Assembly: GCA_964623515.1 (NCBI GenBank) | Contig: CAZURV010000023.1 | Coordinates: forward strand, 1 to 28,102 | Direction of reading: 5' to 3' | Length of the DNA: 28,102 nucleotides | Source of the DNA: RUG714 sp964623515 | Lineage (GTDB): Bacteria > Bacillota > Clostridia > Oscillospirales > Acutalibacteraceae | Part shown: in pieces, positions 7,075 through 15,406 of the stretch | How the letters are laid out: each line of letters starts with the position of its first letter | How positions within the stretch are numbered: the first letter of the stretch is position 1 | Translations under genes and position numbers: made by a program | Notes under the pieces: generated by a model | Seen by the model: the letters and a program-made list of their open reading frames with translations, nothing else | Told to the model about the DNA's origin: nothing | The model's database searches: none

Positions 7075-7605
7075 TTATCTGCAGTATTGTTCAACGTAGG
7101 AATCCAGACATTTTCTGATAACTTCTTCTGCAGCGTCTCTGTCTTCGGTTTTTGAAACAAAAGTGTCTTTGCCTTCCAGTTGTTTGTAAACGGTGAAGAA
7201 ATGAGCGATTTCGTTTGCAATATGATCCGGCAGTTCAGTGATGGACTGATAATGCATATAAGTCGGGTCACCGAAAGGGATTGCAATGATTTTTTCGTCC
7301 AGTTTTCCGCTGTCTTCCATAGTTATAATTCCGAGCGGTCTGCATCGAACAAGGGAACTGTTCAGAAGCGGTTCGGAACAAAGCACAAGCACATCAAGCG
7401 GATCTCCATCTTCCGAAAGCGTCCGCGGGATAAACCCGTAATTTGCAGGATAATGCGTTGAGGTATAGAGTACACGGTCAAGAATAAGCATGCCGGTTTC
7501 TTTATCCAGTTCATATTTCTGCTTCTGCCTCTTTGTGATTTCTATGTAAGCAACAAAGTCTTTCGGATGAATCCTTTTGGGATCAATGTCATGCCATATG
7601 TTCAT
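7075..7605 (-). CDS. ppa: Inorganic pyrophosphatase, family I
   Basis: A 176-residue soluble, Mg2+-dependent enzyme that hydrolyses pyrophosphate to phosphate, pulling biosynthetic reactions forward. Family I motifs are present: KYELDKETGMLILDRVLYTS, HYPANYGFIPRT, the acidic signature DGDPLDVLVL, and MEDSGKLDEKIIAIP. The length is normal for a bacterial family I enzyme. The ATG at 7605 follows AAAAGGAGTCAATCT. It has its own promoter (7627-7655) and terminator (7025-7060), so it is probably monocistronic. Nothing unusual is seen. Confidence 0.95.
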   Translation of the reverse strand: MNIWHDIDPKRIHPKDFVAYIEITKRQKQKYELDKETGMLILDRVLYTSTHYPANYGFIPRTLSEDGDPLDVLVLCSEPLLNSSLVRCRPLGIITMEDSGKLDEKIIAIPFGDPTYMHYQSITELPDHIANEIAHFFTVYKQLEGKDTFVSKTEDRDAAEEVIRKCLDSYVEQYCR

Positions 7606-7626
7606 AGATTGACTCCTTTTTATTTT

Positions 7627-7655
7627 ATCATATCACATATGAGCGCTTATGGCAA
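7627..7655 (-). promoter_or_regulatory. Predicted sigma-A promoter for ppa
   Basis: On the minus strand TTGCCA (7655-7650) and TATGAT (7632-7627) are 17 bp apart, about 20 bases before the ppa start. Confidence 0.65.
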
Positions 7656-7691
7656 TAAAAAGCAGAAAATGTTTTGGATGGGAATTTTACA

Positions 7692-7728
7692 TAAAAACAG
7701 GCTGTCACATTAAAACAGCCTGTTTGTT
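7692..7728 (-). terminator. Intrinsic terminator of the ECF S-component gene
   Basis: AACAGGCTGT (7696-7705) pairs perfectly with ACAGCCTGTT (7715-7724). On the minus strand the hairpin is followed by a T-rich run. It lies just past the stop at 7739. Confidence 0.85.
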
Positions 7729-7738
7729 TTCTATCAAT

Positions 7739-8278
7739 TTATTTTGTTATCATGTTATTAAGTTTATCAATTACTTTTGTTCTGTAAAGCGTATTATAAA
7801 TAATTGTGCCGATTATAATCGAACCTGCACCCTGAAGTCCGTTTCCGGCAAGCCCCGGAAGTGCGCCTTCGAGTTTATAGAGAATAAGTTCATAAAGAAA
7901 ATATCCGCCTATCATGATAATTTCAGCGGCAAGCGCAGAAATAACGGTCGGAATCACAATATGTTTTTTCATTGCCTTTTTCATTGCCGCAAAGATAAAA
8001 AATGCAACGGCTGCCATCAGAAATTTGATAACAAATGTTGCTGGTGCATAAACTGTAAATCCCGAAAGCAAATCGGCAAGTGCTGCGCCTATTCCAGCCG
8101 CCAATCCTCCGTAAATAGGTCCGAGCATAAGTGCTGCAAGCAGAATAAAACTGTCTCCGAGATTTACATATCCGTTTTCCATAAACGGAAACGGGATTCG
8201 CAGATACATCGTCCCCAGAAAAATGATTGCAGCAAATAATGCAGCCAGAGAAATTTTAAGTGTTTTTGAGTTTTTCAT
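7739..8278 (-). CDS. ECF transporter S component (substrate-binding membrane subunit)
   Basis: A 179-residue, very hydrophobic protein with about five to six membrane segments. It resembles the small S components of energy-coupling-factor importers (ECF-ribofla_trS/DUF1393-like group), which bind a vitamin or related solute and plug into a shared EcfA-A'-T module. Seen are an N-terminal ISLAALFAAIIFLGTMYLRI, the motif GYVNLGDSFILLAALMLGP, and a C-terminal GNGLQGAGSIIIGTIIYN. The substrate cannot be named: riboflavin, another vitamin or a pyridoxine or thiamine precursor are all possible. No EcfA or EcfT gene lies nearby, as expected for group II systems. The ATG at 8278 follows GAGGGGG. A strong promoter lies at 8335-8363; I saw no convincing riboswitch in the roughly 50-base leader. 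Confidence 0.85.
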   Translation of the reverse strand: MKNSKTLKISLAALFAAIIFLGTMYLRIPFPFMENGYVNLGDSFILLAALMLGPIYGGLAAGIGAALADLLSGFTVYAPATFVIKFLMAAVAFFIFAAMKKAMKKHIVIPTVISALAAEIIMIGGYFLYELILYKLEGALPGLAGNGLQGAGSIIIGTIIYNTLYRTKVIDKLNNMITK

Positions 8279-8334
8279 ATAAATACCCCCTCATTTTTGT
8301 GTATTTATCCACAAATTATATGAATTTAGTAGGT

Positions 8335-8363
8335 ATTATAGCATTTATTTGTTTTCCGGTCAA
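8335..8363 (-). promoter_or_regulatory. Predicted sigma-A promoter for the ECF S-component gene
   Basis: On the minus strand TTGACC (8363-8358) and TATAAT (8340-8335) are separated by 17 bp, close to consensus. The leader to the start codon is about 50 bases. Confidence 0.78.
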
Positions 8364-8383
8364 GTAATAAGAGCATAATATAC

Positions 8384-8411
8384 TTGACACAACTAATAAT
8401 ATTATTGTAAA
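8384..8411 (+). promoter_or_regulatory. Predicted promoter for trxA-trxB
   Basis: TTGACA (8384-8389) is a consensus -35. The best -10 is TGTAAA (8406-8411) with a 16-bp spacer, only four of six matches. It is divergent from the ECF gene promoter, whose -35 lies 20 bp away. Confidence 0.55.
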
Positions 8412-8458
8412 CTTAGATAAGCGAATGCCTGTAAAAATGATTAAAACGGAGGAATAAA

Positions 8459-8767
8459 ATGGCTGTTATTGTAAATAAAGATAATATTAAAAAAGAAGTG
8501 TTTGAAAGCGAAAAACCTGTTATACTTGATTTTTATGCAGATAATTGTATTCCGTGCAAGGCAGTTGCGTCGATTATCGATGAGATAGAAGATGAAAATC
8601 CCGGAATCAAAATAGCGAAATGCAATGTATCGGCAGATTTTGAGTTGGCTTTGGAACTTGGCGTTATGGCTTCTCCTACGCTTATTTATATTAAAGACGG
8701 TGTTGAAATCGGCAGGGAAACAGGCGTTGCTTCAAAAGAAGAAATTCTTGAGGAATTAGGAGTTTAA
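8459..8767 (+). CDS. trxA: Thioredoxin with variant CIPC active site
   Basis: A 102-residue thioredoxin-fold protein that would pass electrons from its reductase to cytosolic disulfides. The fold is complete: VILDFYADNCIPCKAV with redox cysteines C30 and C33, then the conserved cis-proline loop MASPTLIY and the final strand and helix. The active site is N-C-I-P-C rather than the usual W-C-G-P-C, which should alter redox potential and partner choice. Non-standard sites of this sort occur in amino-acid-fermenting clostridia (recalled, not checked). The ATG at 8459 follows CGGAGGAATAAA. The trxB gene starts 4 bp after the stop, so they form an operon and this is the natural partner of that reductase. 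Confidence 0.93.
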   Translation: MAVIVNKDNIKKEVFESEKPVILDFYADNCIPCKAVASIIDEIEDENPGIKIAKCNVSADFELALELGVMASPTLIYIKDGVEIGRETGVASKEEILEELGV

Positions 8768-8771
8768 GCGG

Positions 8772-9650
8772 ATGAGAGATGTTGTAATTATCGGTTCCGG
8801 TCCTGCCGGACTGTCTGCCGCAGTGTATTTAAAAAGAGCGATGCTTGACGTTCTTGTAATAGAAAAGGAACCGTTCAGCGGCGGGCAGATGCTTACAACT
8901 GAAAAGGTGGAAAATTATCTTGGCTTTTCTGAAATCGGGGGATTTGAGCTGGCTGATAAGTTCAGAAAACATGCAGAGTCTCTGGGGGCAGAATTTTTAA
9001 CTGCGGAAGTTGTTTCCGTAGATTTTGAAAAATCCGTTTTAAAAAACGGCAGGGAGATATTGAGCCGTGCACGGGTGATTGCATCAGGCACATCGCACAG
9101 AAAGCTCGGAGCGGAAAATGAAGAAAATTTTGCCGGCAGGGGCGTTTCGTACTGTGCAACGTGCGACGGCGCATTTTTCCGGGGAAAAGACGTTGCGGTT
9201 ATAGGCGGCGGCGATACTGCTTTGGAAGATGCAATTTATCTTGCGGCTCTGGCGCGTAAAGTAACGCTTATTCACAGAAGAGACAAACTCCGGGCGGCGC
9301 CTGTTCTTCAGCATAAATTCTTTTCGCTTCCAAATGTGGAATTTATCGGTTCGGAAGAAGTCACAGCATTTAAGGGCGGGAATGTCTTAGAATCTATTGA
9401 ATTGAAATCAGGCAAAGAAATTTCCGTGAACGGATGTTTTGTGGCAGTCGGGCAGATTCCAAATACATCCTTTGTTCCCGAATGTATAAAAATACCGTCC
9501 GGTTACATAGCGACGGGGGAATTGTGCGAAACCGCGCTGAATGGAATTTTTGCCGCAGGTGATGTCCGTGATAAACCATGCCGCCAGATTATTACTGCCG
9601 CTGCGGACGGAGCTTTGGTATCAAAAGGTGTTCTTTCGTATTTAAGATAA
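8772..9650 (+). CDS. trxB: Thioredoxin reductase (FAD, NADPH-type)
   Basis: A 292-residue low-molecular-weight thioredoxin reductase that moves electrons from NADPH through FAD and a disulfide to thioredoxin. Domains in order: FAD-binding GSGPAGLSAAVYL at the N-terminus with FSGGQM; the redox motif SYCATCDGAF with C128 and C131; the NADPH-binding GGGDTALEDAIYL and HRRDKLRA; and the FAD-binding C-terminal GIFAAGDVRDKPCRQIITA. It is somewhat shorter than the roughly 310-320 residues common in the family, but all motifs are intact. AGGAG within the trxA end (8758-8762) serves the ATG at 8772. A strong terminator at 9731-9773 closes the operon. Confidence 0.95.
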   Translation: MRDVVIIGSGPAGLSAAVYLKRAMLDVLVIEKEPFSGGQMLTTEKVENYLGFSEIGGFELADKFRKHAESLGAEFLTAEVVSVDFEKSVLKNGREILSRARVIASGTSHRKLGAENEENFAGRGVSYCATCDGAFFRGKDVAVIGGGDTALEDAIYLAALARKVTLIHRRDKLRAAPVLQHKFFSLPNVEFIGSEEVTAFKGGNVLESIELKSGKEISVNGCFVAVGQIPNTSFVPECIKIPSGYIATGELCETALNGIFAAGDVRDKPCRQIITAAADGALVSKGVLSYLR

Positions 9651-9730
9651 CGGATAAGCTTAATAAAACCGTGAGTAAAATAATTGGACATACAGATTGT
9701 AAACAAGGAAAATGAAATGGATGAAAAAAA

Positions 9731-9773
9731 CGGAAAATCCTCCCGATGCCTGATCACCGGGAGGATTTTTCCG
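9731..9773. terminator. Bidirectional intrinsic terminator between trxB and the serine hydrolase
   Basis: CGGAAAATCCTCCCG (9731-9745) pairs with CGGGAGGATTTTTCCG (9758-9773) with one extra T in the second arm. It lies between two convergent genes, trxB (+) and the hydrolase (-). Confidence 0.88.
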
Positions 9774-9784
9774 TTTTACGGTTT

Positions 9785-11383
9785 TTATTTTTGCTTGAGC
9801 GTACCATATTGTTTTGAATCGGCAATGGAAGTGAGTTTTGGAAGCACTTTTATCAATGCTCCTGAGATTGCCGGGTTTGGGATAACTTCTTGAACGGTTT
9901 TCCCGAGATTTTCAACTATGGATTGAAGCGGGGGAAAGCTTGAGGGCTTAAGTTGTACTTTTGTCACGTTTTTATTGAATACGAATGTGAGTATGCGCTC
10001 AAAAACGGCTTCCATGGCTCTGAGATGAATTTCAAGTATCTGCGGTGTGCGCCATATACCAAAAGAGCAGGTTTGATATTTTGCACCGCCTATCCACATA
10101 TAATCCCATCTGTATTCCCCGTCAAGTCCGAAAGTTATAGAGTTGATTTCATCACCTTCGGTCCAACTCATTCTGCCTTCGTTTTCGCTGAATTTAAAGC
10201 CGACATTGTCAATATTGCCCGCTTTGTCTTTTTCCATATACAGAGCAGGCAGTGTAACCGAGCTTACGGGATAACCGATTACATTGACGATAACGGGTTT
10301 AGCAAGGCTGATTCTTTTGCATTCGATTTTCTTTTCAAAATCATAGCTTCTCGGTTTTACCTCGGGCTTCGGATAAGGTGCCGCCTTAACTTCAACCGTA
10401 TCGGCAGGATCACAGTTGTCATTAAATGCTTTTGGAAAATATTTCCACATAATATTTCTGTAAGCCTGCGCGTCAAGTTCACCCGAAGTTAATATGAGAC
10501 AAGCATCTTGATCTTCAAAAACAATACCGAACTGGCTGAACATACCGTCCGCACGGTATGCGTTTTCACAACCCTCACAGCGCCAGAAGCAGTAACCGTA
10601 ACCAACGCTGGAGTCCGCCTTTACTGAATTGGAGCTGTCGGCATGCTTTTGCGAGGCTTTTTTAACCCATCCTTTCGGAAGCACCTGTTTTCCTGCAAAT
10701 TTACCGTCCTGCTGATAGCAGAAAGTAAATCTGGCAAGATCGCGCGATGTAAGCATAAGTCCCCATCCGCCTGCTTCAATGCCTTTCGGGCAGGTCTCCC
10801 AGTAAGGTACTTCTATACCGAGGGGCTTATAAAGTCTCGGAGTGAGGAATTCCGTAACGCTCATTCCGGTTGTCCTTGATATCATAGCACACAGAACGTA
10901 CATATTTTCATTTATATAAAGGAATTCTTCTCCCGGCTTTGCGTACCACGGCGCTTTTACAAAGTCTTTTAGCCAGTCTTTGTGTGATTTGTCCGTAAGC
11001 GGACTTACGCTTTTTCCGCTTCGCATGGTGAGCAAATTTTCAACCGTAAGCAGTTCCAGATTTTCATCAGGCTTCTTTTCATTACGGTATTCCGGGAATA
11101 TATCAAGGAATTTTGTGTCATAATCAAGATAACCCTCATCAATAGCAAATCCTATCGCTGTCGACGTAAAGCTCTTGCTTACGCTGTAAACCATATGTTT
11201 GCTGTTTGCATTGAACGGTTCTCTGTATACTTCACAGGCAACTTTTCCGTGACGGATAACGATCATGCTGTGAAATTCTTTGTTGTGGCTTAAAGCCTCA
11301 TCTATGAATCCCTGAAGGCATTTTGAATCCACGCCCACCTCTTCTGGACAGGAAGCAGCGGGAATATTGAATTTTTCACTCAT
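9785..11383 (-). CDS. Beta-lactamase-fold serine hydrolase (CubicO/class C family)
   Basis: A 532-residue protein of the beta-lactamase/penicillin-binding superfamily. The catalytic SxxK is S67-V-S-K70 in HMVYSVSKSFTSTAIG, and the YxN motif is Y156-I-N158 in FLYINENMYVL. GGWGLMLTSRDLARF and a glycine-rich GMFSQFG near residue 280 fit the fold. The hydrolase domain fills about residues 20-320; the remaining 200 residues form a separate region of unknown role, also seen in longer CubicO proteins. There is no signal peptide or membrane segment, so it is probably cytoplasmic. Family members are esterases, peptidases or amidases, so substrate is open and beta-lactam resistance should not be assumed. 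The ATG at 11383 follows GAGGTAAAAAAAT. It has its own promoter at 11437-11466. Confidence 0.88.
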   Translation of the reverse strand: MSEKFNIPAASCPEEVGVDSKCLQGFIDEALSHNKEFHSMIVIRHGKVACEVYREPFNANSKHMVYSVSKSFTSTAIGFAIDEGYLDYDTKFLDIFPEYRNEKKPDENLELLTVENLLTMRSGKSVSPLTDKSHKDWLKDFVKAPWYAKPGEEFLYINENMYVLCAMISRTTGMSVTEFLTPRLYKPLGIEVPYWETCPKGIEAGGWGLMLTSRDLARFTFCYQQDGKFAGKQVLPKGWVKKASQKHADSSNSVKADSSVGYGYCFWRCEGCENAYRADGMFSQFGIVFEDQDACLILTSGELDAQAYRNIMWKYFPKAFNDNCDPADTVEVKAAPYPKPEVKPRSYDFEKKIECKRISLAKPVIVNVIGYPVSSVTLPALYMEKDKAGNIDNVGFKFSENEGRMSWTEGDEINSITFGLDGEYRWDYMWIGGAKYQTCSFGIWRTPQILEIHLRAMEAVFERILTFVFNKNVTKVQLKPSSFPPLQSIVENLGKTVQEVIPNPAISGALIKVLPKLTSIADSKQYGTLKQK

Positions 11384-11927
11384 ATTTTTTTACCTCACTT
11401 TTTATGCGGACAGCCGCAGTTGTTTTACACTTTAACATTATATACCAATTATTATGTGTTTTTCAACCGCCTAAAAATAAATATTTTATAAAATTCCGCT
11501 ATTTTGTATTTCAATTAAGAATCGAAACCCTGCTGTACAGCATTTTCAAGAATGGATTGATTTTCTCTGAAAATCAGGGGAACAGCGCCCCGATTTATCT
11601 TTAATTTTTTTATGTAGACAAGATGTCTTTTCTGTGATACATACTAAAATGATTTGTGTTGTCTTGAGTATAGGCACACTGTTATCATTTATCACGTCGA
11701 TTATAAAAAAACGTTAAAAAAGTTTTTAATTAAGTTTGCCGTAATGTTCGTTGTTTCCTCTGTTTACTGCATTGTGCTTACGTGCTTGTCTTTCGGTTAG
11801 GAGAATAAAATTCCGGCTGATTTTATCTGTACGGATTCCAACAAAAAGCAAAATCTCTGTCTTATTCGGCGTAGATTTCGCTTTTTTCAGTTATATTTAA
11901 ATTATTATCAGAATAGTTTTCCGATAC
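11384..11927. other. 544-bp intergenic region: one promoter, small inverted repeats, no gene seen
   Basis: The left part holds the hydrolase promoter. At 11558-11576 TGATTTTC and GAAAATCA form a perfect hairpin around TCT, followed at once by GGGG AACAGCG CCCC (11577-11591) and AT-rich sequence. AACAGCGCCCCGAT here matches 13 of 14 bases at 185-198 in the family A region. The rest, about 11600-11927, is AT-rich with frequent stops in all frames and no ribosome-binding site followed by a long frame. Confidence 0.6.
11437..11466 (-). promoter_or_regulatory. Predicted sigma-A promoter for the serine hydrolase gene
   Basis: On the minus strand TTGAAA (11466-11461) and TATAAT (11442-11437) are separated by 18 bp, about 55 bases before the start codon. 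Confidence 0.65.
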
Positions 11928-13457
11928 TTATTTTCTCCAGTATTTTCTGTCCAGACTGCGGTACTGCACGGCTTCGGTAATATGGTAATCTTCAATTGTT
12001 TCGCTTTCATCCAAATCCGCAATGGTACGAGCTACGCGCAGTATTTTATCATATGCCCGTGCGGACAGTCCGAGTTTTTCAAATGCGGCTTTAAGAGTAT
12101 TCTGTGCTCCGTTTGTAAGTATGCAGAATTGTCTTGTTTGACCGGGGCTCATATGGGCGTTGCAGGTTATGCCCGAATCTTTGAATCTTTCAAGCTGAAC
12201 CGCTCTGGCTCTGTTCACGCGCTTTTTAATTTCAGCCGAACTTTCACCTCTTTCAATGCCGGCAAGATTATCATATTCCACCGGCTGAACGTCAACATGT
12301 ATATCAAATCTGTCAAGTAGGGGATAACTGATTTTTGCAACATATTTTTCTGCCGCGTGCGGCGGACAGGTGCAGGCTCTTGTGGGATGCCCAAAATATC
12401 CGCATTTGCATGGATTCATAGCCGCTACCGCCATGACTTTGCAGGGATATACGACTGTTCCGGATGCTCTTGTAATTGCAATTTTCCCGTCTTCAATAGG
12501 CTGGCGGAGCACCTCCATAGCCTGGCGTGTAAATTCAGGAAGTTCGTCAAGAAAAAGCACGCCGTTATGCGCAAGTGAAATTTCTCCCGGTCTCTGTTTT
12601 ATACCGCCTCCCGCAAGGCCTACCGATGATATGGTGTGGTGAGGGGATCGGAAAGGGCGTTTTGTAAGTATAGCTTCTCCGTCTGGAATTGTTCCCGCTA
12701 TAGAGTGGATTTTTGTGGCTTCAATTGCTTCATCAAATGTCATATCCGGAAGTATGGAGGGAAGTCTTTTGGCAAGCATGCTTTTTCCTGCGCCCGGCGC
12801 GCCGATCATAAGCACATTGTGTCCGCCTGCGGCGGCGATTTCCAGTGCGCGCCTGGCTTCAAACTGACCTTTCACATCCGAAAAATCTTCTTCAAAATGC
12901 ATACTTTCGTCAATTTTGTATAAGGTGGTTTTAACAGGTTTTATAATGTGCTCGCTTTTTAAATGCATAAGCAGTTCACGGACGCTTTTGACAGCGTAGG
13001 AATTGATTCCGTCCACTACAGAACATTCGGCGGCGTTGTCTGCCGGCACAAAGATATTTTTATAACCGAGTTCACGTGCTTTTATAACCATCGGAAGAAC
13101 GCCGTTTATTGCCGTAACATCTCCATTAAGCGAGAGCGCGCCGATAAATGCGGATTCGCTGAGCGTACATTTTAGCTGACCGCTTGCGGCAAGCATAGCG
13201 ATAAGAATCGGCAAATCATAAACCGCGCCTTCTTTCTTTACATCGGCGGGAGCAAGATTCACCGTTATTCTTGAAACCGGGTAGGTGAATTTGCTGTTTT
13301 TGATTGCAGAGCGGACTCGCTCTTTTGCCTCTTTAACAGCCGCGTCCGGCAGTCCGACAATATCGAATTTAGGCAGTCCGGTTGAAATATCGGCTTCAAC
13401 CGAAACTTTGAAAGCGTCAATACCAAGCAGTCCGAAACTGTCTGTTTTTGCAAACAT
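11928..13457 (-). CDS. comM: YifB/ComM-family AAA+ ATPase (Mg-chelatase-like)
   Basis: A 509-residue protein of the YifB/ComM family. ComM is a hexameric helicase that helps branch migration during integration of transformed DNA; in non-competent bacteria its role is less clear. The N-terminal domain has the signature GLPKFDIVGLPDAAVKE and ITVNLAPADVKKEGAVYDLP. The AAA+ domain has Walker A GAPGAGKS (about residues 219-226), Walker B GVLFLDELPEF, and an arginine-rich SFRSPHHT-like segment (PFRSPHHTISSVGLAGGG). CNPCKCGYFGHP-like cysteines (MNPCKCGYFGHP and CTCPP) may bind zinc. The C-terminal Mg-chelatase helical domain follows. The start is the ATG at 13457, seven bases after GAGGTG; a TTG one codon earlier is less likely. 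Length is as usual. Confidence 0.93.
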   Translation of the reverse strand: MFAKTDSFGLLGIDAFKVSVEADISTGLPKFDIVGLPDAAVKEAKERVRSAIKNSKFTYPVSRITVNLAPADVKKEGAVYDLPILIAMLAASGQLKCTLSESAFIGALSLNGDVTAINGVLPMVIKARELGYKNIFVPADNAAECSVVDGINSYAVKSVRELLMHLKSEHIIKPVKTTLYKIDESMHFEEDFSDVKGQFEARRALEIAAAGGHNVLMIGAPGAGKSMLAKRLPSILPDMTFDEAIEATKIHSIAGTIPDGEAILTKRPFRSPHHTISSVGLAGGGIKQRPGEISLAHNGVLFLDELPEFTRQAMEVLRQPIEDGKIAITRASGTVVYPCKVMAVAAMNPCKCGYFGHPTRACTCPPHAAEKYVAKISYPLLDRFDIHVDVQPVEYDNLAGIERGESSAEIKKRVNRARAVQLERFKDSGITCNAHMSPGQTRQFCILTNGAQNTLKAAFEKLGLSARAYDKILRVARTIADLDESETIEDYHITEAVQYRSLDRKYWRK

Positions 13458-13474
13458 CAAATCACCTCGGGGAA

Positions 13475-13503
13475 ATTATATAACAAAATTATGCTTCATT
13501 CAA
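13475..13503 (-). promoter_or_regulatory. Predicted sigma-A promoter for comM
   Basis: On the minus strand TTGAAT (13503-13498) and TATAAT (13480-13475) are 17 bp apart. The leader would be only about 10 bases and just covers the GAGGTG ribosome-binding site. Confidence 0.65.
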
Positions 13504-13563
13504 CAATATTTTTCAATATAATTTGTTTTGTCATACTGTCATCCAACAGGTCAATGGAAAATC

Positions 13564-13592
13564 TTGACTTATATATATTTTTCTAGTATTAT
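13564..13592 (+). promoter_or_regulatory. Predicted sigma-A promoter for the phosphohexomutase gene
   Basis: TTGACT (13564-13569) and TATTAT (13587-13592) are 17 bp apart. It is divergent from the comM promoter and leaves a leader of about 80 bases to the start at 13680. Confidence 0.7.
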
Positions 13593-13679
13593 TTAAAGGT
13601 AAAGCTTATTATATACGAAAAATATATGTACAGCAGATTATGGTTGAACCTAATTATCAGAACAGGAGATGTTTTATTG

Positions 13680-15401
13680 ATGGATGATATAATGGATTCA
13701 TACAGATTATGGCTTTCAAATGCGAATGAAGATCCTGATTTAATCTATGAGCTTCGTTCCATTGAAGGCCATCGCGAGGAGATATCAGATAGGTTTTATA
13801 CCTCTCTTTCGTTCGGTACGGCAGGGCTTAGAGGCGTTATCGGTGCAGGAACAAACCGCATGAATATTTACACGGTTGCCCAGGCAACACAGGGCCTTGC
13901 AAATATGCTGAATAAACAGTTTGAAAAGCCATCGGTTGCCATTGCTTATGATAGCAGAATAAAATCCAAGGAGTTTGCGATGAAAGCCGCTGGCGTTCTT
14001 GCGGCGAATGGGGTTAAGGCTTATATTTTTAAAGAACTGGTTCCCACGCCCGTTCTTTCTTTTGCCGTGCGAGAACTGAAATGCCAAAGCGGTATTATTA
14101 TCACGGCTTCGCACAATCCATCAAAATATAACGGTTTTAAGTGCTATGATGCAAACGGCTATCAGATGACGGATGAAAGTGCGGCAAAGACTCTGGAAGA
14201 AATCCGCAGAACCGATATTTTTAAGGATGTTAAAAGTATTGATCCGCTCCAAGGTATCGAGAACGGCACGGTGGAATTTATCGGAGATGAACTTGTTGAC
14301 AAATTCCTTGATATGGTTAAAACACAGTGTGTGAATCCGGGAATATGCGAAAAAAGCAATCTGTGTATTATCTATACGCCGCTGAACGGAACCGGAAATA
14401 AGCCCGTAAGAAAAATTTTGAAAAAAATCGGTGTTGAAAATGTAACGGTTGTTCCGGAGCAGGAAAACCCGGACGGCAATTTTCCAACCTGTCCGTTTCC
14501 GAATCCCGAAATTGAACAGGCGTTTGAATATGCAATGAAGCTTACCGATAAAATCGATGCGGATTTGCTTCTTGCCACCGACCCGGATTGCGACAGAGTC
14601 GGTATAGCCGTTAAGGCGGACGATGGTTCGTATAAGCTTATGAGCGGCAACGAAGTCGGCGTTATGCTTCTTGATTATATTCTTTCACAGAAGCAGAGCA
14701 GAGGGGAATTGCCGAAAAATCCTGTGGCGGTTAAAAGTTTTGTCTCTACGAATTTGGCTAAAAGCGTTGCGGAAAAATACGGTTGCAAAATGAAAACCGT
14801 TCTCACGGGATTTAAATATATCGGTGAATTTATAACAGAACTTGAAGATAAAGGAGAAGCAGACAGATTTATTCTCGGATTTGAAGAGAGCTACGGCTAT
14901 CTTTGCGGTACGCATGCAAGAGATAAGGACGCAGTTGTCGCTTCTATGATGATTGCCGAAATGGCGGCGTATTATAAAAATAGCGGAAAAACTCTCATTG
15001 ATGTTATGAATGAGATATACAACGAATTCGGAATTTACAGGCACAAAATCGTTAATATGGTATTTGAAGGCGAATCTGGAATGGAAAAGATGCGTGCAAT
15101 TATGGAACGCCTGAGAACCGAAACCCCCGAATCAGTGGGCGGATTTAAAGTCGTGCGCTATTCAGATTATCAGACGCGTGAAACTGTTGTTACAGCGGAC
15201 GGTTCCAGAGAAAAAATATTGCTACCCAAAACGAATGCATTGGTTTATGAGCTTGAAAACGGAAACGGACTGATTGTCCGTCCTTCGGGAACAGAGCCGA
15301 AAATAAAAGCTTATGTAACCGCCCGCGCTTCAACGCAGGAGGAAGCGGAAATAATAAGTGAAAATATTACTGCAGATTTTAAAAAGCTGATTGGAGGGTA
15401 A
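13680..15401 (+). CDS. pgcA: Phosphoglucomutase/phosphomannomutase (alpha-D-phosphohexomutase)
   Basis: A 573-residue phosphohexomutase that interconverts glucose-1-phosphate and glucose-6-phosphate (or the mannose forms) through a phosphoserine. The N-terminal motif FGTAGLRGVIGAGTNRMN is typical. The active serine is S144 in TASHNPSKYNGFK, the metal loop is D301-PDCDR, the sugar-binding motif is GFEESYGY, and the phosphate-binding loop RPSGTEPKIK begins at about R534. Length and motifs fit the Bacillus PgcA type. The frame opens at 13626, but AGGAG at 13664-13668 and the well-aligned N-terminus point to the ATG at 13680; a TTG just before it is possible. A small membrane-peptide gene and beta-galactosidase follow, so the enzyme may channel released sugar into metabolism. 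Confidence 0.94.
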   Translation: MDDIMDSYRLWLSNANEDPDLIYELRSIEGHREEISDRFYTSLSFGTAGLRGVIGAGTNRMNIYTVAQATQGLANMLNKQFEKPSVAIAYDSRIKSKEFAMKAAGVLAANGVKAYIFKELVPTPVLSFAVRELKCQSGIIITASHNPSKYNGFKCYDANGYQMTDESAAKTLEEIRRTDIFKDVKSIDPLQGIENGTVEFIGDELVDKFLDMVKTQCVNPGICEKSNLCIIYTPLNGTGNKPVRKILKKIGVENVTVVPEQENPDGNFPTCPFPNPEIEQAFEYAMKLTDKIDADLLLATDPDCDRVGIAVKADDGSYKLMSGNEVGVMLLDYILSQKQSRGELPKNPVAVKSFVSTNLAKSVAEKYGCKMKTVLTGFKYIGEFITELEDKGEADRFILGFEESYGYLCGTHARDKDAVVASMMIAEMAAYYKNSGKTLIDVMNEIYNEFGIYRHKIVNMVFEGESGMEKMRAIMERLRTETPESVGGFKVVRYSDYQTRETVVTADGSREKILLPKTNALVYELENGNGLIVRPSGTEPKIKAYVTARASTQEEAEIISENITADFKKLIGG

Positions 15402-15406
15402 ACATT

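Noticed and set aside
8279..8334. Riboswitch ahead of the ECF S-component gene
   Set aside because: The leader is only about 50 bases and shows no conserved core of FMN, TPP or preQ1 types that I could recognise.
9785..11383. Beta-lactam resistance gene
   Set aside because: It has the beta-lactamase fold motifs but the long CubicO form without a signal peptide; such proteins are mostly esterases or peptidases.
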